Positions 26,277 through 35,237 of a stretch of DNA of 64,000 nt are shown here, in pieces. The first letter of the stretch is position 1. The number at the start of each line of letters is the position of its first letter. Made by a program: the position numbers and the translations under genes. The stretch is taken from assembly GCF_014205765.1 (NCBI RefSeq), contig NZ_JACIIZ010000005.1, forward strand, positions 136,837 through 200,836, read 5' to 3'. The notes beneath the pieces are model-generated. The model was not told the DNA's origin. It ran no database searches and saw only the letters and a program-made list of their open reading frames with translations. Source of the stretch: Nitrospirillum iridis (lineage in GTDB: Bacteria > Pseudomonadota > Alphaproteobacteria > Azospirillales > Azospirillaceae).

Positions 26277-27181
26277 GGCTTGGGCACCGGCAGGCCCGGC
26301 GCCCGCCATGGCGCCTCCTGCTCCAACATTACCGACGGCGTCCTGCGCCCGGCCAGGAAGTCCAACAGCGCCTCGGTGCCACCCTTGGCCCACAAATCGT
26401 GATGGCCGGCACCCTTGATCCAGGCGGCCTGCTTGGGCTCCGGCGCCGCCTTGAATACCGCCTGGCCCAGGGCGGGCGGCACGACACGGTCGGCCAAACC
26501 GTGCAGCACCAGCAGGGGGCAGGCGGGTGCCGCGGCCTTCAGCCGATCCATCACCGCCAAGGGATTGCTGGCCAGGTCCACCAGGAATGAGAGGTGCCAG
26601 CGCCCCACCAGCAGGCCGGCGCCGGACGTGGGCGGCGCCGCCAGCACGACAGACGCCGGGCGTCGCTCCCAAGCCATGTGCAAAGCCAGCGCGGCGGCCG
26701 CCGAAATGCCGAGGATGACCAAGCGGGAGCCGGAGACGCCCCGGGCGGTCAGGTAATCCAATGCTGCCCGGACATCAGCCAGCAGCGCCGCCTCCCCCCA
26801 ATCCCCCATTGTCAGGGAAAGCGGACGGCGGCAGGTGACCATGACGCCATAGCCGGCAACCACAAGAGCTGAAGCCAACCCCGCCAACTCGGTCCGCCGT
26901 TGCCCGGGCCCGGCCAGGATCAGGACCACTGGTTTCGCCCCGCCCGTGGGCTCCGCCGCCCAAGCCGTCAGCGTGACCCCATCGGGGGTGGGGTAGGCGA
27001 CCGCCCGGAGCCCGGAGCCGTCAGGTGGCGCCCCGGGATCGGGCATGCGAGGATTGACAAAAAGGGCTGCCCCGCCCTGCCGCACCAGCATGAAGATCAG
27101 GCCGGTGAACACGGCACCGGAGACGCCCACGATGATGAGGATGATCAGGACGAGGATATTCGTGATCGCCCCGTCCCCCAT
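26273..27181 (-). CDS. Membrane-anchored alpha/beta hydrolase
   Basis: 302 residues. One N-terminal transmembrane helix (about 8-33) is followed by an alpha/beta hydrolase fold: VVLILAGPGQRRTELAGLASAL, the nucleophile elbow LGISAAAALALH, LVLHGLADRVVPP (acid) and the catalytic His in GAGHHDLW. The elbow reads G-x-S-x-A rather than G-x-S-x-G. It is BEM46-like and probably periplasmic. It lies 2 nt downstream of the ABC exporter gene on the same strand, so it is likely co-expressed. Confidence 0.8.
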   Translation of the reverse strand: MGDGAITNILVLIILIIVGVSGAVFTGLIFMLVRQGGAALFVNPRMPDPGAPPDGSGLRAVAYPTPDGVTLTAWAAEPTGGAKPVVLILAGPGQRRTELAGLASALVVAGYGVMVTCRRPLSLTMGDWGEAALLADVRAALDYLTARGVSGSRLVILGISAAAALALHMAWERRPASVVLAAPPTSGAGLLVGRWHLSFLVDLASNPLAVMDRLKAAAPACPLLVLHGLADRVVPPALGQAVFKAAPEPKQAAWIKGAGHHDLWAKGGTEALLDFLAGRRTPSVMLEQEAPWRAPGLPVPKP

Positions 27182-27183
27182 CG

Positions 27184-29007
27184 TCAGCCCACCGCGGCCG
27201 TTTGCCCCTGGGCGACGGCGTCCACCTCCGCCACCGCGCCATGGCCACCGGCCTGCAGCGCGTGGAAGTGGGCGTAGGCGCCGTCCAGCGCCAGCAGTTC
27301 ATCGTGCGTGCCGGATTCCACCACCCGGCCGCCGTCGATGACATAGATGCGGTCGGCATCGACGATGGTGGACAGGCGGTGGGCGATGACCACGGTGGTC
27401 CGGCCCTGCTGCAGGCGGCGCAGCGCGTCCTGCACCAGGCGTTCGGATTCGCTGTCCAATGCCGAGGTCGCCTCATCCAGCAGCAGGACGGGGGCGTTCT
27501 TCAGCATGGCGCGGGCGATGGCGATGCGCTGACGCTGGCCGCCGGACAGCTTCACCCCGTTCTCCCCCACGCGCGTGTCATAGCCCTGGGGCAGGCCCAG
27601 GATGAAATCATGCGCGGCCGCCGCCTTGGCAGCCGCCTCGATCTCCTCATCCGTGGCCGCCAGGCGGCCATAGGCGATGTTGCCCCGCACGGTATCGTCG
27701 AACAGCCCGGTCTCCTGGCTGACCAGGCCGATGGCGGCGCGCAGGGAGGACAGGGTGACGTCGCGGATGTCCACGCCGCCCAGGGTCACCGCCCCGCCGC
27801 CGACGTCGTAGAAGCGGGGGATCAGGTTCAGGATGGTGGTCTTGCCCGACCCGCTGGACCCCACCAGGGCCACGGTCTTGCCCGCCGGCACGTCCAGGGT
27901 GACGCCGTCCAGCGCCACCGTGCCGTCCTGGTAGGAAAAGCGCACGTCCTGGAAATGGATGCCGTGGGAAGCCACGGCCAGTTCCGTGGCGCCAGGCCGG
28001 TCGACGATGGTCGGCGGCGTGTCCAGCAAGGCGAAGACGCGCTCCGCCGACGCCAGGCTGACCTGAAGCTGGGTCTGCAGCTTCGACAGGCGCTTAAGCG
28101 GCTCGAACGCCAGCAGGAAGGCGCCGGTGAAGCTGGTCAGCGTGCCGGCCGTGCTGTGCCCGGCCGCCGCCTCCAGCCCGCCATAGACGATGACGCCGAC
28201 GAAGATGAGGCCGCTCAGGATCTCATTGATGGGAATGAGGGAGGAGGAGACGCGGAAGGACTTGTTGGTCAGCTTGCGCAAATCGTCGGCGATGGTGGCC
28301 ACGCGCGCCTGCTCATACGCCTCCATGCCGTAGGCCTTCACATGGCGGGCGCCCTGGAAGGTCTGGGTCAGCAGGCTGGCGAAGGTGCCCAGCGCCGCCT
28401 GCGTGCGGCCCGCCACGCGGCGCAGCCGGCCGGTCATGCGGCTCAGCATCAGGGTGGTGAAGGGCACGACCGTCAGCGAGATGGTGGCCAGCAGCCAATC
28501 CTGCTGGAACATCACCCCCACCAGGAAGATCAGCGTCAGCGCGCTCTGGCCATAGTTGGTCAGCACCTCGGCCGTGCCTTGCCGCACCTGATTCACGTCG
28601 TTCACCAGGCTGGAGACCAGCTGGCCCGACGGCAGGGAGTGCAGGTAGGCCAGATCGGCCTTGATCAGATGGTTGTAGAGCTGCTTTTGCAGCGCCGCCA
28701 CCAGGCGCTGGCCGACATTGTTCATCAGCACGGCGGAAAAATATCCGGAGAAGCCGCGCACCACGAAGGTGATGAAGACGATGATGGCGAAGGTGCGCAG
28801 ATAGCCCGGGTTCTTGCCGCTCAACACCTCATCGATCAGCGGCACCAGCTTCTGCGCCAGCACCGCCGAACTGCCGGCGTTGATGGCGATGAGGATGCTG
28901 GCCAGCAACACCATGCCGATGTAGGGCCGCAGGTAGTTGCCGGCCAGGCGCCTCACCAGGGGCAGGGTGGCGGTGTGCTGCGGCTTCTGCTTAGGCTTCT
29001 TCGACAC
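27184..29007 (-). CDS. MsbA-like ABC exporter (fused membrane and ATPase domains)
   Basis: 607 residues. Six transmembrane helices (about 25-300) are followed by the ATPase with Walker A GSSGSGKT (383-390), signature LSGGQ (487-491), Walker B VLLLDE (507-512) and the H-loop IAHRLS. The pattern fits lipid-flipping half-transporters such as MsbA, which act as homodimers in the inner membrane. No LpxK gene is adjacent, so lipid A as cargo is only a guess. It probably forms one operon with the FAH gene upstream and the hydrolase downstream. Confidence 0.9.
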   Translation of the reverse strand: MSKKPKQKPQHTATLPLVRRLAGNYLRPYIGMVLLASILIAINAGSSAVLAQKLVPLIDEVLSGKNPGYLRTFAIIVFITFVVRGFSGYFSAVLMNNVGQRLVAALQKQLYNHLIKADLAYLHSLPSGQLVSSLVNDVNQVRQGTAEVLTNYGQSALTLIFLVGVMFQQDWLLATISLTVVPFTTLMLSRMTGRLRRVAGRTQAALGTFASLLTQTFQGARHVKAYGMEAYEQARVATIADDLRKLTNKSFRVSSSLIPINEILSGLIFVGVIVYGGLEAAAGHSTAGTLTSFTGAFLLAFEPLKRLSKLQTQLQVSLASAERVFALLDTPPTIVDRPGATELAVASHGIHFQDVRFSYQDGTVALDGVTLDVPAGKTVALVGSSGSGKTTILNLIPRFYDVGGGAVTLGGVDIRDVTLSSLRAAIGLVSQETGLFDDTVRGNIAYGRLAATDEEIEAAAKAAAAHDFILGLPQGYDTRVGENGVKLSGGQRQRIAIARAMLKNAPVLLLDEATSALDSESERLVQDALRRLQQGRTTVVIAHRLSTIVDADRIYVIDGGRVVESGTHDELLALDGAYAHFHALQAGGHGAVAEVDAVAQGQTAAVG

Positions 29008-29110
29008 GGGACCAGCGAACCTCGGGATGCGGCGGGCAGAATGCCGGCGCGGAAAAAAGACGGGCCATGCTTAGCACAGGCGCGACCGCGACCGGTATGC
29101 GGGATCGGCG

Positions 29111-29839
29111 CTACTCCCGCTCCGTGATCCTGAGCGACAGGTCGGGCAGGCCGTCGATATGGGCGGTGATGACGTCGCCCGGCACCACCGGTCCCACGTT
29201 TTCCGGCGTCCCGGTGTAGATGAGGTCGCCGGGCAGCAGGGTGAATGCCTGGGACAGGTTGGCGATCTGCTCCGCCACCTTCCAGGTCATCTGGTCCAGG
29301 GAGGAGGACTGCTTGACCGCGCCGTTCACCGACAGGGTGATGGCCCCCGCCGCCAGGTGTCCCAGCTGGGAAACGGGGTGCAGCGGGCCGATGGGTGCCG
29401 CGCGGTCGAAGGCCTTGCCGATCTCCCACGGCTTCTTGATGTCGCCCATGGCGCGCTGCAGGTCGCGCCGGGTCATGTCCAGGCCGACGGCATAGCCGAA
29501 AACATGGTCCAGCGCCTGCTCCACCGGGATGTCGCGGCCGCCGATACCGAGGGCCGCCACCAGTTCCACCTCGTAATGGTAGTTCCGGGTCAGCGTGGGA
29601 TAGGGGTGGTCGGCCACCGTGCCCGGCCTCACCACCTGCACGGCGTCGGCCGGCTTCTGGAAGAAGAAGGGCGGTTCCCGCGTGGGGTCGGATCCCATTT
29701 CGCGCGCATGCGCCGCATAGTTGCGCCCGATGCAATAGATCCGGTGGACGGGGAAAAGGGCGATATCTTCGCCCGTGGGGCCCACCACCGGCACCGTGGG
29801 CTGGGGAACGGGAAACAGAAGCCGGGGCGGGACGGTCAT
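29111..29839 (-). CDS. Fumarylacetoacetate hydrolase family protein
   Basis: 242 residues from ATG 29839. The FAH signature is YCIGRNYAAHAREMG, then PFFFQKPADAV and the metal-binding NYHYEVELVAALG, YAVGLDMTRRDLQ, and the late GDLIYTGTPENVGPV. Metal ligands are the two Glu of YEVEL and the Asp of GLDMT. Related enzymes split acylpyruvates such as fumarylpyruvate. The substrate cannot be fixed here. It sits upstream of the exporter gene with a 103-nt gap. Confidence 0.9.
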   Translation of the reverse strand: MTVPPRLLFPVPQPTVPVVGPTGEDIALFPVHRIYCIGRNYAAHAREMGSDPTREPPFFFQKPADAVQVVRPGTVADHPYPTLTRNYHYEVELVAALGIGGRDIPVEQALDHVFGYAVGLDMTRRDLQRAMGDIKKPWEIGKAFDRAAPIGPLHPVSQLGHLAAGAITLSVNGAVKQSSSLDQMTWKVAEQIANLSQAFTLLPGDLIYTGTPENVGPVVPGDVITAHIDGLPDLSLRITERE

Positions 29840-30038
29840 GAGCTTGGCTTTCCGGACGGATGGAAAAGACCGCGCACCATAGCAGACGCGCGCGCTCGTG
29901 CCAGCCCGGCACCCTTTCGGCCCCATGTCCGCCCTGCCCGCGCCACTTTCACCGCCTAACAGAAGCCGGTACGCTGTCATCACCGGCCCCGCCCCCTAGA
30001 TCACTGTGCAGCCGCCCCCTTCGGAGTATCTCGCCGCC

Positions 30039-31067
30039 ATGCCCGACCGTCATCCGGAACGCCATCATTCCCGTCCCAAGCTTGGTCTGGCGCTGGGGGG
30101 TGGCGTCGCCCGGGGGTGGGCGCACATCGGCGTGCTGCAGGGCCTGGCCCAGCACGGCATCACCCCCGACGTGGTGTCGGGCTGTTCCATCGGCGCCCTG
30201 GTGGGCGGCGTCTATCTGGCCAACCACCTGGAGACGCTGGAGGGTTGGGCGCGCAACCTGACCAAGATGCGCATCCTGGGTCTGCTGGATTTACGCCTGC
30301 GCAGCGGCGGCGGCCTGATCGGCGGCGAGAAGCTGCTGGCCGAACTGAACCAGCATATCGGCGACGCCACCTTCGACGACCTGGCGGCCCCCTTCATCAC
30401 CGTGTCCACGGACCTGGCCACCGGCAAGGAGGTGTGGCTGCGCCGCGGGTCGGTGGTGGAGGCGATGCGCGCCTCCTACGCCATGCCCGGCATCTTCCCG
30501 CCCAGCCATGTCGATGGCCGTTGGCTGGTCGACGGCGCCCTGGTCGACCCCGTGCCGGTGGCCGCCTGCCGCGCCATGGGGGCCGCCATGGTGGTGGCGG
30601 TGGACCTGAACGCCGATATCATCGGCCGCACCCGCAGCCGCCATGACGCGGAGGCCACGGCCGCCGCCCCACCCGACGCCGCCCCCGCGACGGAGGACAT
30701 GGAGGCCCCGCCGGCAAACGGCGCCGAGGCCGACGCCCACCCCCGCAACAACTTCGAATTCCTGTCCACCTTCCTGCAGTCCCGCCGCCGCGCCCGTCCC
30801 CCCCAGCCGCCCAAGTATGAGGGGCCCGGCATGTTCGGCGTGATGGCGACGTCACTGGGCATCGCGTTGGACCGCATCACCCGGTCCCGCCTGGCGGGTG
30901 AACCGCCGGATATCCACCTCAAGCCCCGCCTGGGCCACATCGGCCTTCTGGAATTCGACCGGGCGGAGGACGCGATCGCCGAAGGCAAGGCCGTGGTGGA
31001 GCGGGCCCTGCCGGAACTGCGCGAGGCGCTGCGCGTCTTCGGCATTCCGACGCGGGTGGTGCCTTGA
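30039..31067 (+). CDS. Patatin-like phospholipase (RssA/NTE-type)
   Basis: 342 residues from ATG 30039. Oxyanion hole GGGVARG (20-26), nucleophile GCSIG with Ser50, and dyad Asp165 in DGALVDPVPV are all present, as in bacterial RssA-like patatins, which hydrolyse acyl lipids. An extra Ala/Pro/Asp/Glu-rich stretch (about 200-235) and a basic patch (SRRRARPPQPPK) interrupt the C-terminal half and are probably disordered. A GTG at 30006 is an alternative start but has no ribosome site. Confidence 0.88.
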   Translation: MPDRHPERHHSRPKLGLALGGGVARGWAHIGVLQGLAQHGITPDVVSGCSIGALVGGVYLANHLETLEGWARNLTKMRILGLLDLRLRSGGGLIGGEKLLAELNQHIGDATFDDLAAPFITVSTDLATGKEVWLRRGSVVEAMRASYAMPGIFPPSHVDGRWLVDGALVDPVPVAACRAMGAAMVVAVDLNADIIGRTRSRHDAEATAAAPPDAAPATEDMEAPPANGAEADAHPRNNFEFLSTFLQSRRRARPPQPPKYEGPGMFGVMATSLGIALDRITRSRLAGEPPDIHLKPRLGHIGLLEFDRAEDAIAEGKAVVERALPELREALRVFGIPTRVVP

Positions 31068-31365
31068 GGGCGCGATGACGCCGGGGCGCCACCGGCCTAC
31101 TCCCATCAGCCGACGCCCCTCCGGGGCTATATAGGCTGGCGATCCCCCATCACCCATCAGTACAGCCAACCGGTCACTTTAAGTATTGTTCAGCTTTTCT
31201 TGCTTGTCCTGACGCCATGTCGATTCCATGACTATTGGCGTCGAATTTGTCGCGGCGCCCCACCCGGTCCACCGGCTTGGCACCCCGTCACGATTTGATG
31301 CCCGGCGCCCGCACGCCCGCGGCCGGGCGACGCCGGACCGGGAAAACACCCCTCAAGGAGACACC
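31068..31365. other. Leader region of the cold-shock gene
   Basis: The gap holds an AT-richer stretch (31170-31250) that probably carries the promoter, then a long leader up to the strong AAGGAG (31355-31360). Cold-shock genes usually have a long structured leader, but no specific element was recognised here. Confidence 0.4.
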
Positions 31366-31575
31366 ATGTCTATCGGCACCGTTAAGTGGTTCAACAGCAC
31401 CAAGGGCTACGGCTTCATTCAGCCCGAGGACGGCACCGCCGACGTGTTCGTCCACATCAGCGCCGTCGAACAGGCGGGCCTGCGTTCGCTGAACGAAGGG
31501 CAGAAGGTCAGCTTCGACCTGCAGCACGATCCCCGCAAGGGTAAGTCGGCCGCCGGCAACCTGCGGACGCTGTGA
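31366..31575 (+). CDS. Cold-shock domain protein (CspA family)
   Basis: 69 residues. RNP1 KGYGFI and RNP2 VFVHIS are intact, inside the classic [20 protein letters not shown] start. It binds single-stranded RNA/DNA and melts RNA structure in the cold. AAGGAG lies 5 nt upstream. Terminated by a strong stem. Confidence 0.96.
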   Translation: MSIGTVKWFNSTKGYGFIQPEDGTADVFVHISAVEQAGLRSLNEGQKVSFDLQHDPRKGKSAAGNLRTL

Positions 31576-31608
31576 TCCCTGCGCCCCAGGCGCCCGTATC
31601 ACTGATGA

Positions 31609-31650
31609 AAAAGGGCGGCCGGCGCTTTTGTCGGCCGCCTTTTCTGTTTC
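31609..31650 (+). terminator. Terminator of the cold-shock gene
   Basis: An 8-bp stem (31614-31621 with 31632-31639), with A residues before it, is followed by TTTTCTGTTTC. Confidence 0.88.
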
Positions 31651-31700
31651 TGCTTTCCGCCAGTTTCTTTCCCACCTGTTTTTTTCGGGGCGCGTCGCTA

Positions 31701-31714
31701 TTGATCCTGGTCAA
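31701..31714. promoter_or_regulatory. FNR/FixK-type binding site upstream of the MarR gene
   Basis: TTGATCCTGGTCAA matches the TTGA-N6-TCAA consensus of FNR/FixK/Anr regulators exactly, and the longer FNR form at 9 of 10 defined bases. It lies 35 nt before the chosen MarR start. It could also be a MarR self-operator. Confidence 0.6.
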
Positions 31715-31748
31715 TGCCGAACTGGATCGGAGGCATCATGGTGGGGGC

Positions 31749-32354
31749 ATGAAAACAGTTACGTGGGGGTTCCATTCCATGCCCGACGCCCTTGCCCATT
31801 TCCGCGCCGAAGACGCCATCGCGCTTTGCGTCATCGACGTGGCCAACGCCCTGGTCCGCCATAGCGAGCCCTTGCTGGAAGAAGCCGGCCTGACGGCGCC
31901 GCAGTGGACCGTGTTGATGAACGTGGCGGGCGACCGCAACTTCAACGACGGCCCCGCCCTGCCGGCCAACGACCCCCATAGCGACGCGTTCAGCGCCGAC
32001 ATGGGCCGCCAGGGCTGCATCTTCTCCTCCGAGATCGCCGCCGCCCGCGGCCTGTCCCGCCCGCATATCAGCGCCACGGTGACGGAGTTGCTGCGCAAGG
32101 GCCTGATCCGGCAGGAGGACGATCCCAGCGACCGCCGCCGCAAGCTGCTGTCCGCCACGACGGAGGGCTTGGCCGTGCTGCGCCGGTTGCAGCCTCTGCG
32201 CCAGGCGGTGAACGATCTGCTGCTGGCCGACCTCGACGCCCACCAGCGCCGCACCTTGCTGGAAGCGCTGCGCATCGTCCGCGACCGCTCCCGCCGGGCC
32301 GATCACATCCGCCCGTACGCCGAGCGCCCGCCCGCCTTGCGCCACGCCTCCTGA
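31749..32354 (+). CDS. MarR-family transcriptional regulator
   Basis: About 201 residues from ATG 31749; an ATG ten codons later is possible. The winged helix shows ALVRHSEPLLEEAGLTAPQWTVLMNVA, SEIAAARGLSRPHISATVTELLRKGLIRQ (recognition helix) and the wing DPSDRRRKLLSATTEGLAVLRR. The insertion of about 30 residues between helices 2 and 3 (NFNDGPALPANDPHSDAF, ending near GCIF) is unusual for MarR. Its target is unknown. An FNR-type box lies just upstream. Confidence 0.82.
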   Translation: MKTVTWGFHSMPDALAHFRAEDAIALCVIDVANALVRHSEPLLEEAGLTAPQWTVLMNVAGDRNFNDGPALPANDPHSDAFSADMGRQGCIFSSEIAAARGLSRPHISATVTELLRKGLIRQEDDPSDRRRKLLSATTEGLAVLRRLQPLRQAVNDLLLADLDAHQRRTLLEALRIVRDRSRRADHIRPYAERPPALRHAS

Positions 32355-32366
32355 CGACGCCTGGTC

Positions 32367-32402
32367 AAAAGCACACCCCGCCCATGGCCGGGGTGTGCTT
32401 TG
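32367..32402. terminator. Bidirectional terminator between marR-type and TPR genes
   Basis: A perfect 13-bp stem (32368-32380 with 32389-32401), A-rich on the left and T-ending on the right, lies between convergent genes. Confidence 0.85.
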
Positions 32403-32408
32403 GCGTTT

Positions 32409-34043
32409 CTAGATCCCGGCCGCGATCTGCGCCGCCATCCGTTGGATGATCTGCACGGGGGCAAGCCCGCCCGTACGGAATACGCGCATCGACGGGAACC
32501 AGGGCCGCGCCCCGGTGCCCAGGCAGGTGACGTCCAGCTCCCCGGCCAACCGCCACACCGGCACGCCCAGCGCGCCGGCCAGTTCACCCGTGGCGGTGGG
32601 CACGGTGACCACCAGGTCCAGGGCCGACAGCAGACCCGCGAGCCCCTCCAGATCATCCCGCTGATCCAGATCGGAGAAATGGTGGGGGCCGAGGGGGCCC
32701 AGCTCCGCCCGTTCCGCCGCCGTGTCGCCATATTGCAACGCGACCGCCCTGATGCCGGGCCGGGCCAGCAGGGGAATCCAGTCCTTCAGCGCGGACTGCC
32801 GCCCGGCGCGGCTTTCCACCGCCAGGCCGCTGCGCCAGCACACCCCGACCTTCAACGTCGGCGCGGAGCCGCCATCCAGATCGGCCAGGCGGGCTCGCCA
32901 GTGCGCCACCAGATCCGTCCGGGCCCGCAAATATCCTTCGGGCTTGTCGAAGTCGGCCAGCCGCCGGCGCAGCAGGCCGGGCAAGGCGCCCGCTGGCGTC
33001 TGCGCCACGGCCAAAGCCTCCGCCGCATCGGCCGTCCCCTCCGATCCGCGCGCCTCCGCCACCACCCGCGCCGTGGGGAAGGCGCGGCTGAACAGGCCCA
33101 CCAGGCGCGGATCACAGCGCACCACCGCCGAACCGGCGGCAGCGATGGCGTCGGCATAGCAGCTGGCGAACATCAGTTCGTCCCCCAGCCCCTGTTCGCG
33201 CCAGATCAGCAGCGGGCCGTCCAGGCGCTGGCCCCGCCAGGGCGGCAGGCCGGGCGCGGGGCGGAAACGGTGCGGGTCGGCCGCCATGCGCGCGGCGTAG
33301 CCGGCCCAGCCCCGGGCGAGATCACCCCGCGCCAAGTCCAGGTTGGCCCGGCCGAAGACCAGACGAGCCTCGTCCGGGTGGGCGCGCGCCGCCCGGTCCC
33401 ACGCGTCGGCGGCGCCCGGGAGATCATCAAGGGCCTGCAAGGCCGCCGCCTGGGTATACAGCGCCTCCACCTGGGCGGGGTCGCGGGCCAGGGCCTGGCG
33501 GCTGGCGGCCAACGCCGCCACCGCCTGTCCCCGGGCCATGAGGATGGAGGCTAGATTGACGTGGGCGTTGACCAGATCCGGATCCAGCGTCAACGCGGCG
33601 CGGGCGGCGGCCTCCGCCTCCGCCAGCCGGTCCAGCACCCGCAGCACGGCCGCCAGGTTGCTGTGACAAACCGCATCCTCGGGCGACAGGCGCACGGCCA
33701 TGCGCAGCACCGGTTCCGCCTGGGGGACGCGGCCCAGGCGGCGCAACGCCACACCCCACAAGGTGAACAGGCCCAGTTCCGCCGCCGGCCCCGGCCGGGC
33801 GGTGCCCGCGGCCAGCGCCAGCACGGGCTCAGCCTCCGCCGCACGGTCGAGCGCCAGCAGCACCCGGCCGGCGAGCGCCAGCCACGGCACTGTGCGAACG
33901 CCCACCGCCAGCGCCGGTCGGCACAGGACCCAGGCGGCATCCGCCCGCCCGGCCGCCAACAGCGCCGCAGCCGCCGCCAGCGACGGGTCGTCCGCCATCC
34001 CATCGTCTTGAGGCACCTGACCCCGTGGTCGCGTCGCGCCCAT
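32409..34043 (-). CDS. TPR protein with a GT9-like glycosyltransferase domain
   Basis: 544 residues. About six TPR repeats (residues 15-260, e.g. AVCHSNLAAVLRVLDRLAEAEAAARAALTLDPDLVNAHVNLASILMA in part) are followed by a GT-B-like C-terminal domain: LLIWREQGLGDELMFASCY, LKVGVCWRSGLAVESRAGRQS, and DLVVTVPTATGELAGALGVPVWRLAG. This layout is found in alphaproteobacterial proteins often near flagellar or polysaccharide genes. Since it faces away from the flagellar cluster and shares the upstream region, flagellin glycosylation is a possible role (inference). ATG 34043 has GGGAAAGGG upstream; Met 33998 is the alternative. Confidence 0.8.
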   Translation of the reverse strand: MGATRPRGQVPQDDGMADDPSLAAAAALLAAGRADAAWVLCRPALAVGVRTVPWLALAGRVLLALDRAAEAEPVLALAAGTARPGPAAELGLFTLWGVALRRLGRVPQAEPVLRMAVRLSPEDAVCHSNLAAVLRVLDRLAEAEAAARAALTLDPDLVNAHVNLASILMARGQAVAALAASRQALARDPAQVEALYTQAAALQALDDLPGAADAWDRAARAHPDEARLVFGRANLDLARGDLARGWAGYAARMAADPHRFRPAPGLPPWRGQRLDGPLLIWREQGLGDELMFASCYADAIAAAGSAVVRCDPRLVGLFSRAFPTARVVAEARGSEGTADAAEALAVAQTPAGALPGLLRRRLADFDKPEGYLRARTDLVAHWRARLADLDGGSAPTLKVGVCWRSGLAVESRAGRQSALKDWIPLLARPGIRAVALQYGDTAAERAELGPLGPHHFSDLDQRDDLEGLAGLLSALDLVVTVPTATGELAGALGVPVWRLAGELDVTCLGTGARPWFPSMRVFRTGGLAPVQIIQRMAAQIAAGI

Positions 34044-34504
34044 GGCCGCCCTTTCCCGTAAACGAGCCCAATCCCCTCACGCGCGGCGCCGGGCAACCCG
34101 TCGGCCCGACGCGCGCCCGTGTGCGGCCCGCACACGTGGGTGGGTAAAATTTGCCTAGGCGCCGACGGACCGGCCGCGCCCGGAAACCCAGGGTTTCCGC
34201 CAATTTTGCGAACGATTCCGACGGACATCCTTGGCGCACTAGGAAAAAACTGCCGATCGGCAATACATTACTAGTAAATTTCTGCCTATCTAAATACTCG
34301 ATGTCTTGAATGTCGGTATCTCCCAAACCGAGACAAAGCATATAGCCCGCACCTCGACTTCGATGCGCGTAACTTTTTTTTGAAGTCTCCAAAAAAAGTG
34401 CGCCCGCTTCTGTGAAGGCTGGCGTTGAACCGATCGAAAGCCAATTCCAGGCCGGGCTCCCATTCCAGGGATCCTGCGGGCCGCCGGAGGATGGGGGTCG
34501 GATC
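34044..34504. other. Divergent region between the TPR gene and flgD
   Basis: 461 bp that become AT-rich after 34190. It holds a 12-bp perfect palindrome TGCCGATCGGCA (34251-34262), the inverted repeat/promoter motif at 34372-34432, and the flgD ribosome site near 34486. No gene is supported. Confidence 0.6.
34372..34432 (+). promoter_or_regulatory. Flagellar promoter motif, site A (before flgD)
   Basis: A T-run/A-run inverted repeat (34372-34380 with 34391-34399) is followed directly by GCGCCCGCTT (34400-34409), nine variable bases, then CTGGCGTTGAACCG. The same arrangement precedes the flagellin gene with identical spacing. The second element with an 11-nt gap resembles the sigma-28 -10 box GCCGATAA. 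Confidence 0.65.
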
Positions 34505-35167
34505 ATGACGTCGGTCAGCAGCACCAGTTCCAGCACCAGCACAACGACGAGCACCACCTCGTCCTCGTCGTCCTCCAGCATCCTGGGCGATTTCAACTCC
34601 ATGATGACGTTGCTGCTGAAGGAACTGGAAACCCAGGACCCCACCAGCCCGATGGACACCAGCACCTTCACGACGCAGCTGGTGCAGATGTCCAGCCTGC
34701 AGGCGCAGGAGGCGACCAACACCTACCTGGACGGCATCAGCAGCTCGCTCAGCAGCTTCACCAGCAGCTATCCGGCCTACAGCTACCTGGGTCAGACCGT
34801 GTCCACCGACAGCGATGAGGCCCCGATGCAGGACGGCTCCGCCATGTGGAGCTACAGCCTGTCGTCGGCGGCCGACAGCGTCAGCTACACGGTGAGCGAT
34901 AGCGACGGCAACGTCGTCTACACCGGATCGGGCACCACCACCGCCGGCACCAACTACATCACCTGGAACGGCACCGAGACGGATGGCAGCACCGCCACCT
35001 CCGGCACCTACACCCTGTCCATCACCGCGACCACCGACAGCGCCGCTTCCTCCGTCACCGCCTACGGCGTGGGCAAGGTGACGGGCGTCGACACCTCCAC
35101 CGGCACCGCCAAGCTGACGCTGGGGAGCTATGAGATCGACATGGACGAAGTGACGTCAATCCTCTGA
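34505..35167 (+). CDS. flgD: FlgD, hook-capping (hook assembly scaffold) protein
   Basis: 220 residues. After a Ser/Thr-rich start, FNSMMTLLLKELETQDPTSPMDTSTFTTQLVQMSSLQAQ is the conserved FlgD N-terminal region (given here only as a landmark, 38-75), then an Ig-like/FlgD tudor domain ending GKVTGVDTSTGTAKLTLG. FlgD caps the growing hook. It is exported by the flagellar apparatus. First gene of the hook-filament operon, with a shared flagellar promoter motif upstream. Confidence 0.9.
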   Translation: MTSVSSTSSSTSTTTSTTSSSSSSSILGDFNSMMTLLLKELETQDPTSPMDTSTFTTQLVQMSSLQAQEATNTYLDGISSSLSSFTSSYPAYSYLGQTVSTDSDEAPMQDGSAMWSYSLSSAADSVSYTVSDSDGNVVYTGSGTTTAGTNYITWNGTETDGSTATSGTYTLSITATTDSAASSVTAYGVGKVTGVDTSTGTAKLTLGSYEIDMDEVTSIL

Positions 35168-35237
35168 TTTCAAACAGATTTTGAGGTGGCGGCCTCACCC
35201 CGGAAACCGCCGTTTCTGATCCCAAGGAACCACGGCC

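Noticed and set aside
27202-29127. A 641-codon plus-strand frame over the ABC exporter
   Set aside because: Antisense shadow; the minus-strand exporter has all ABC motifs.
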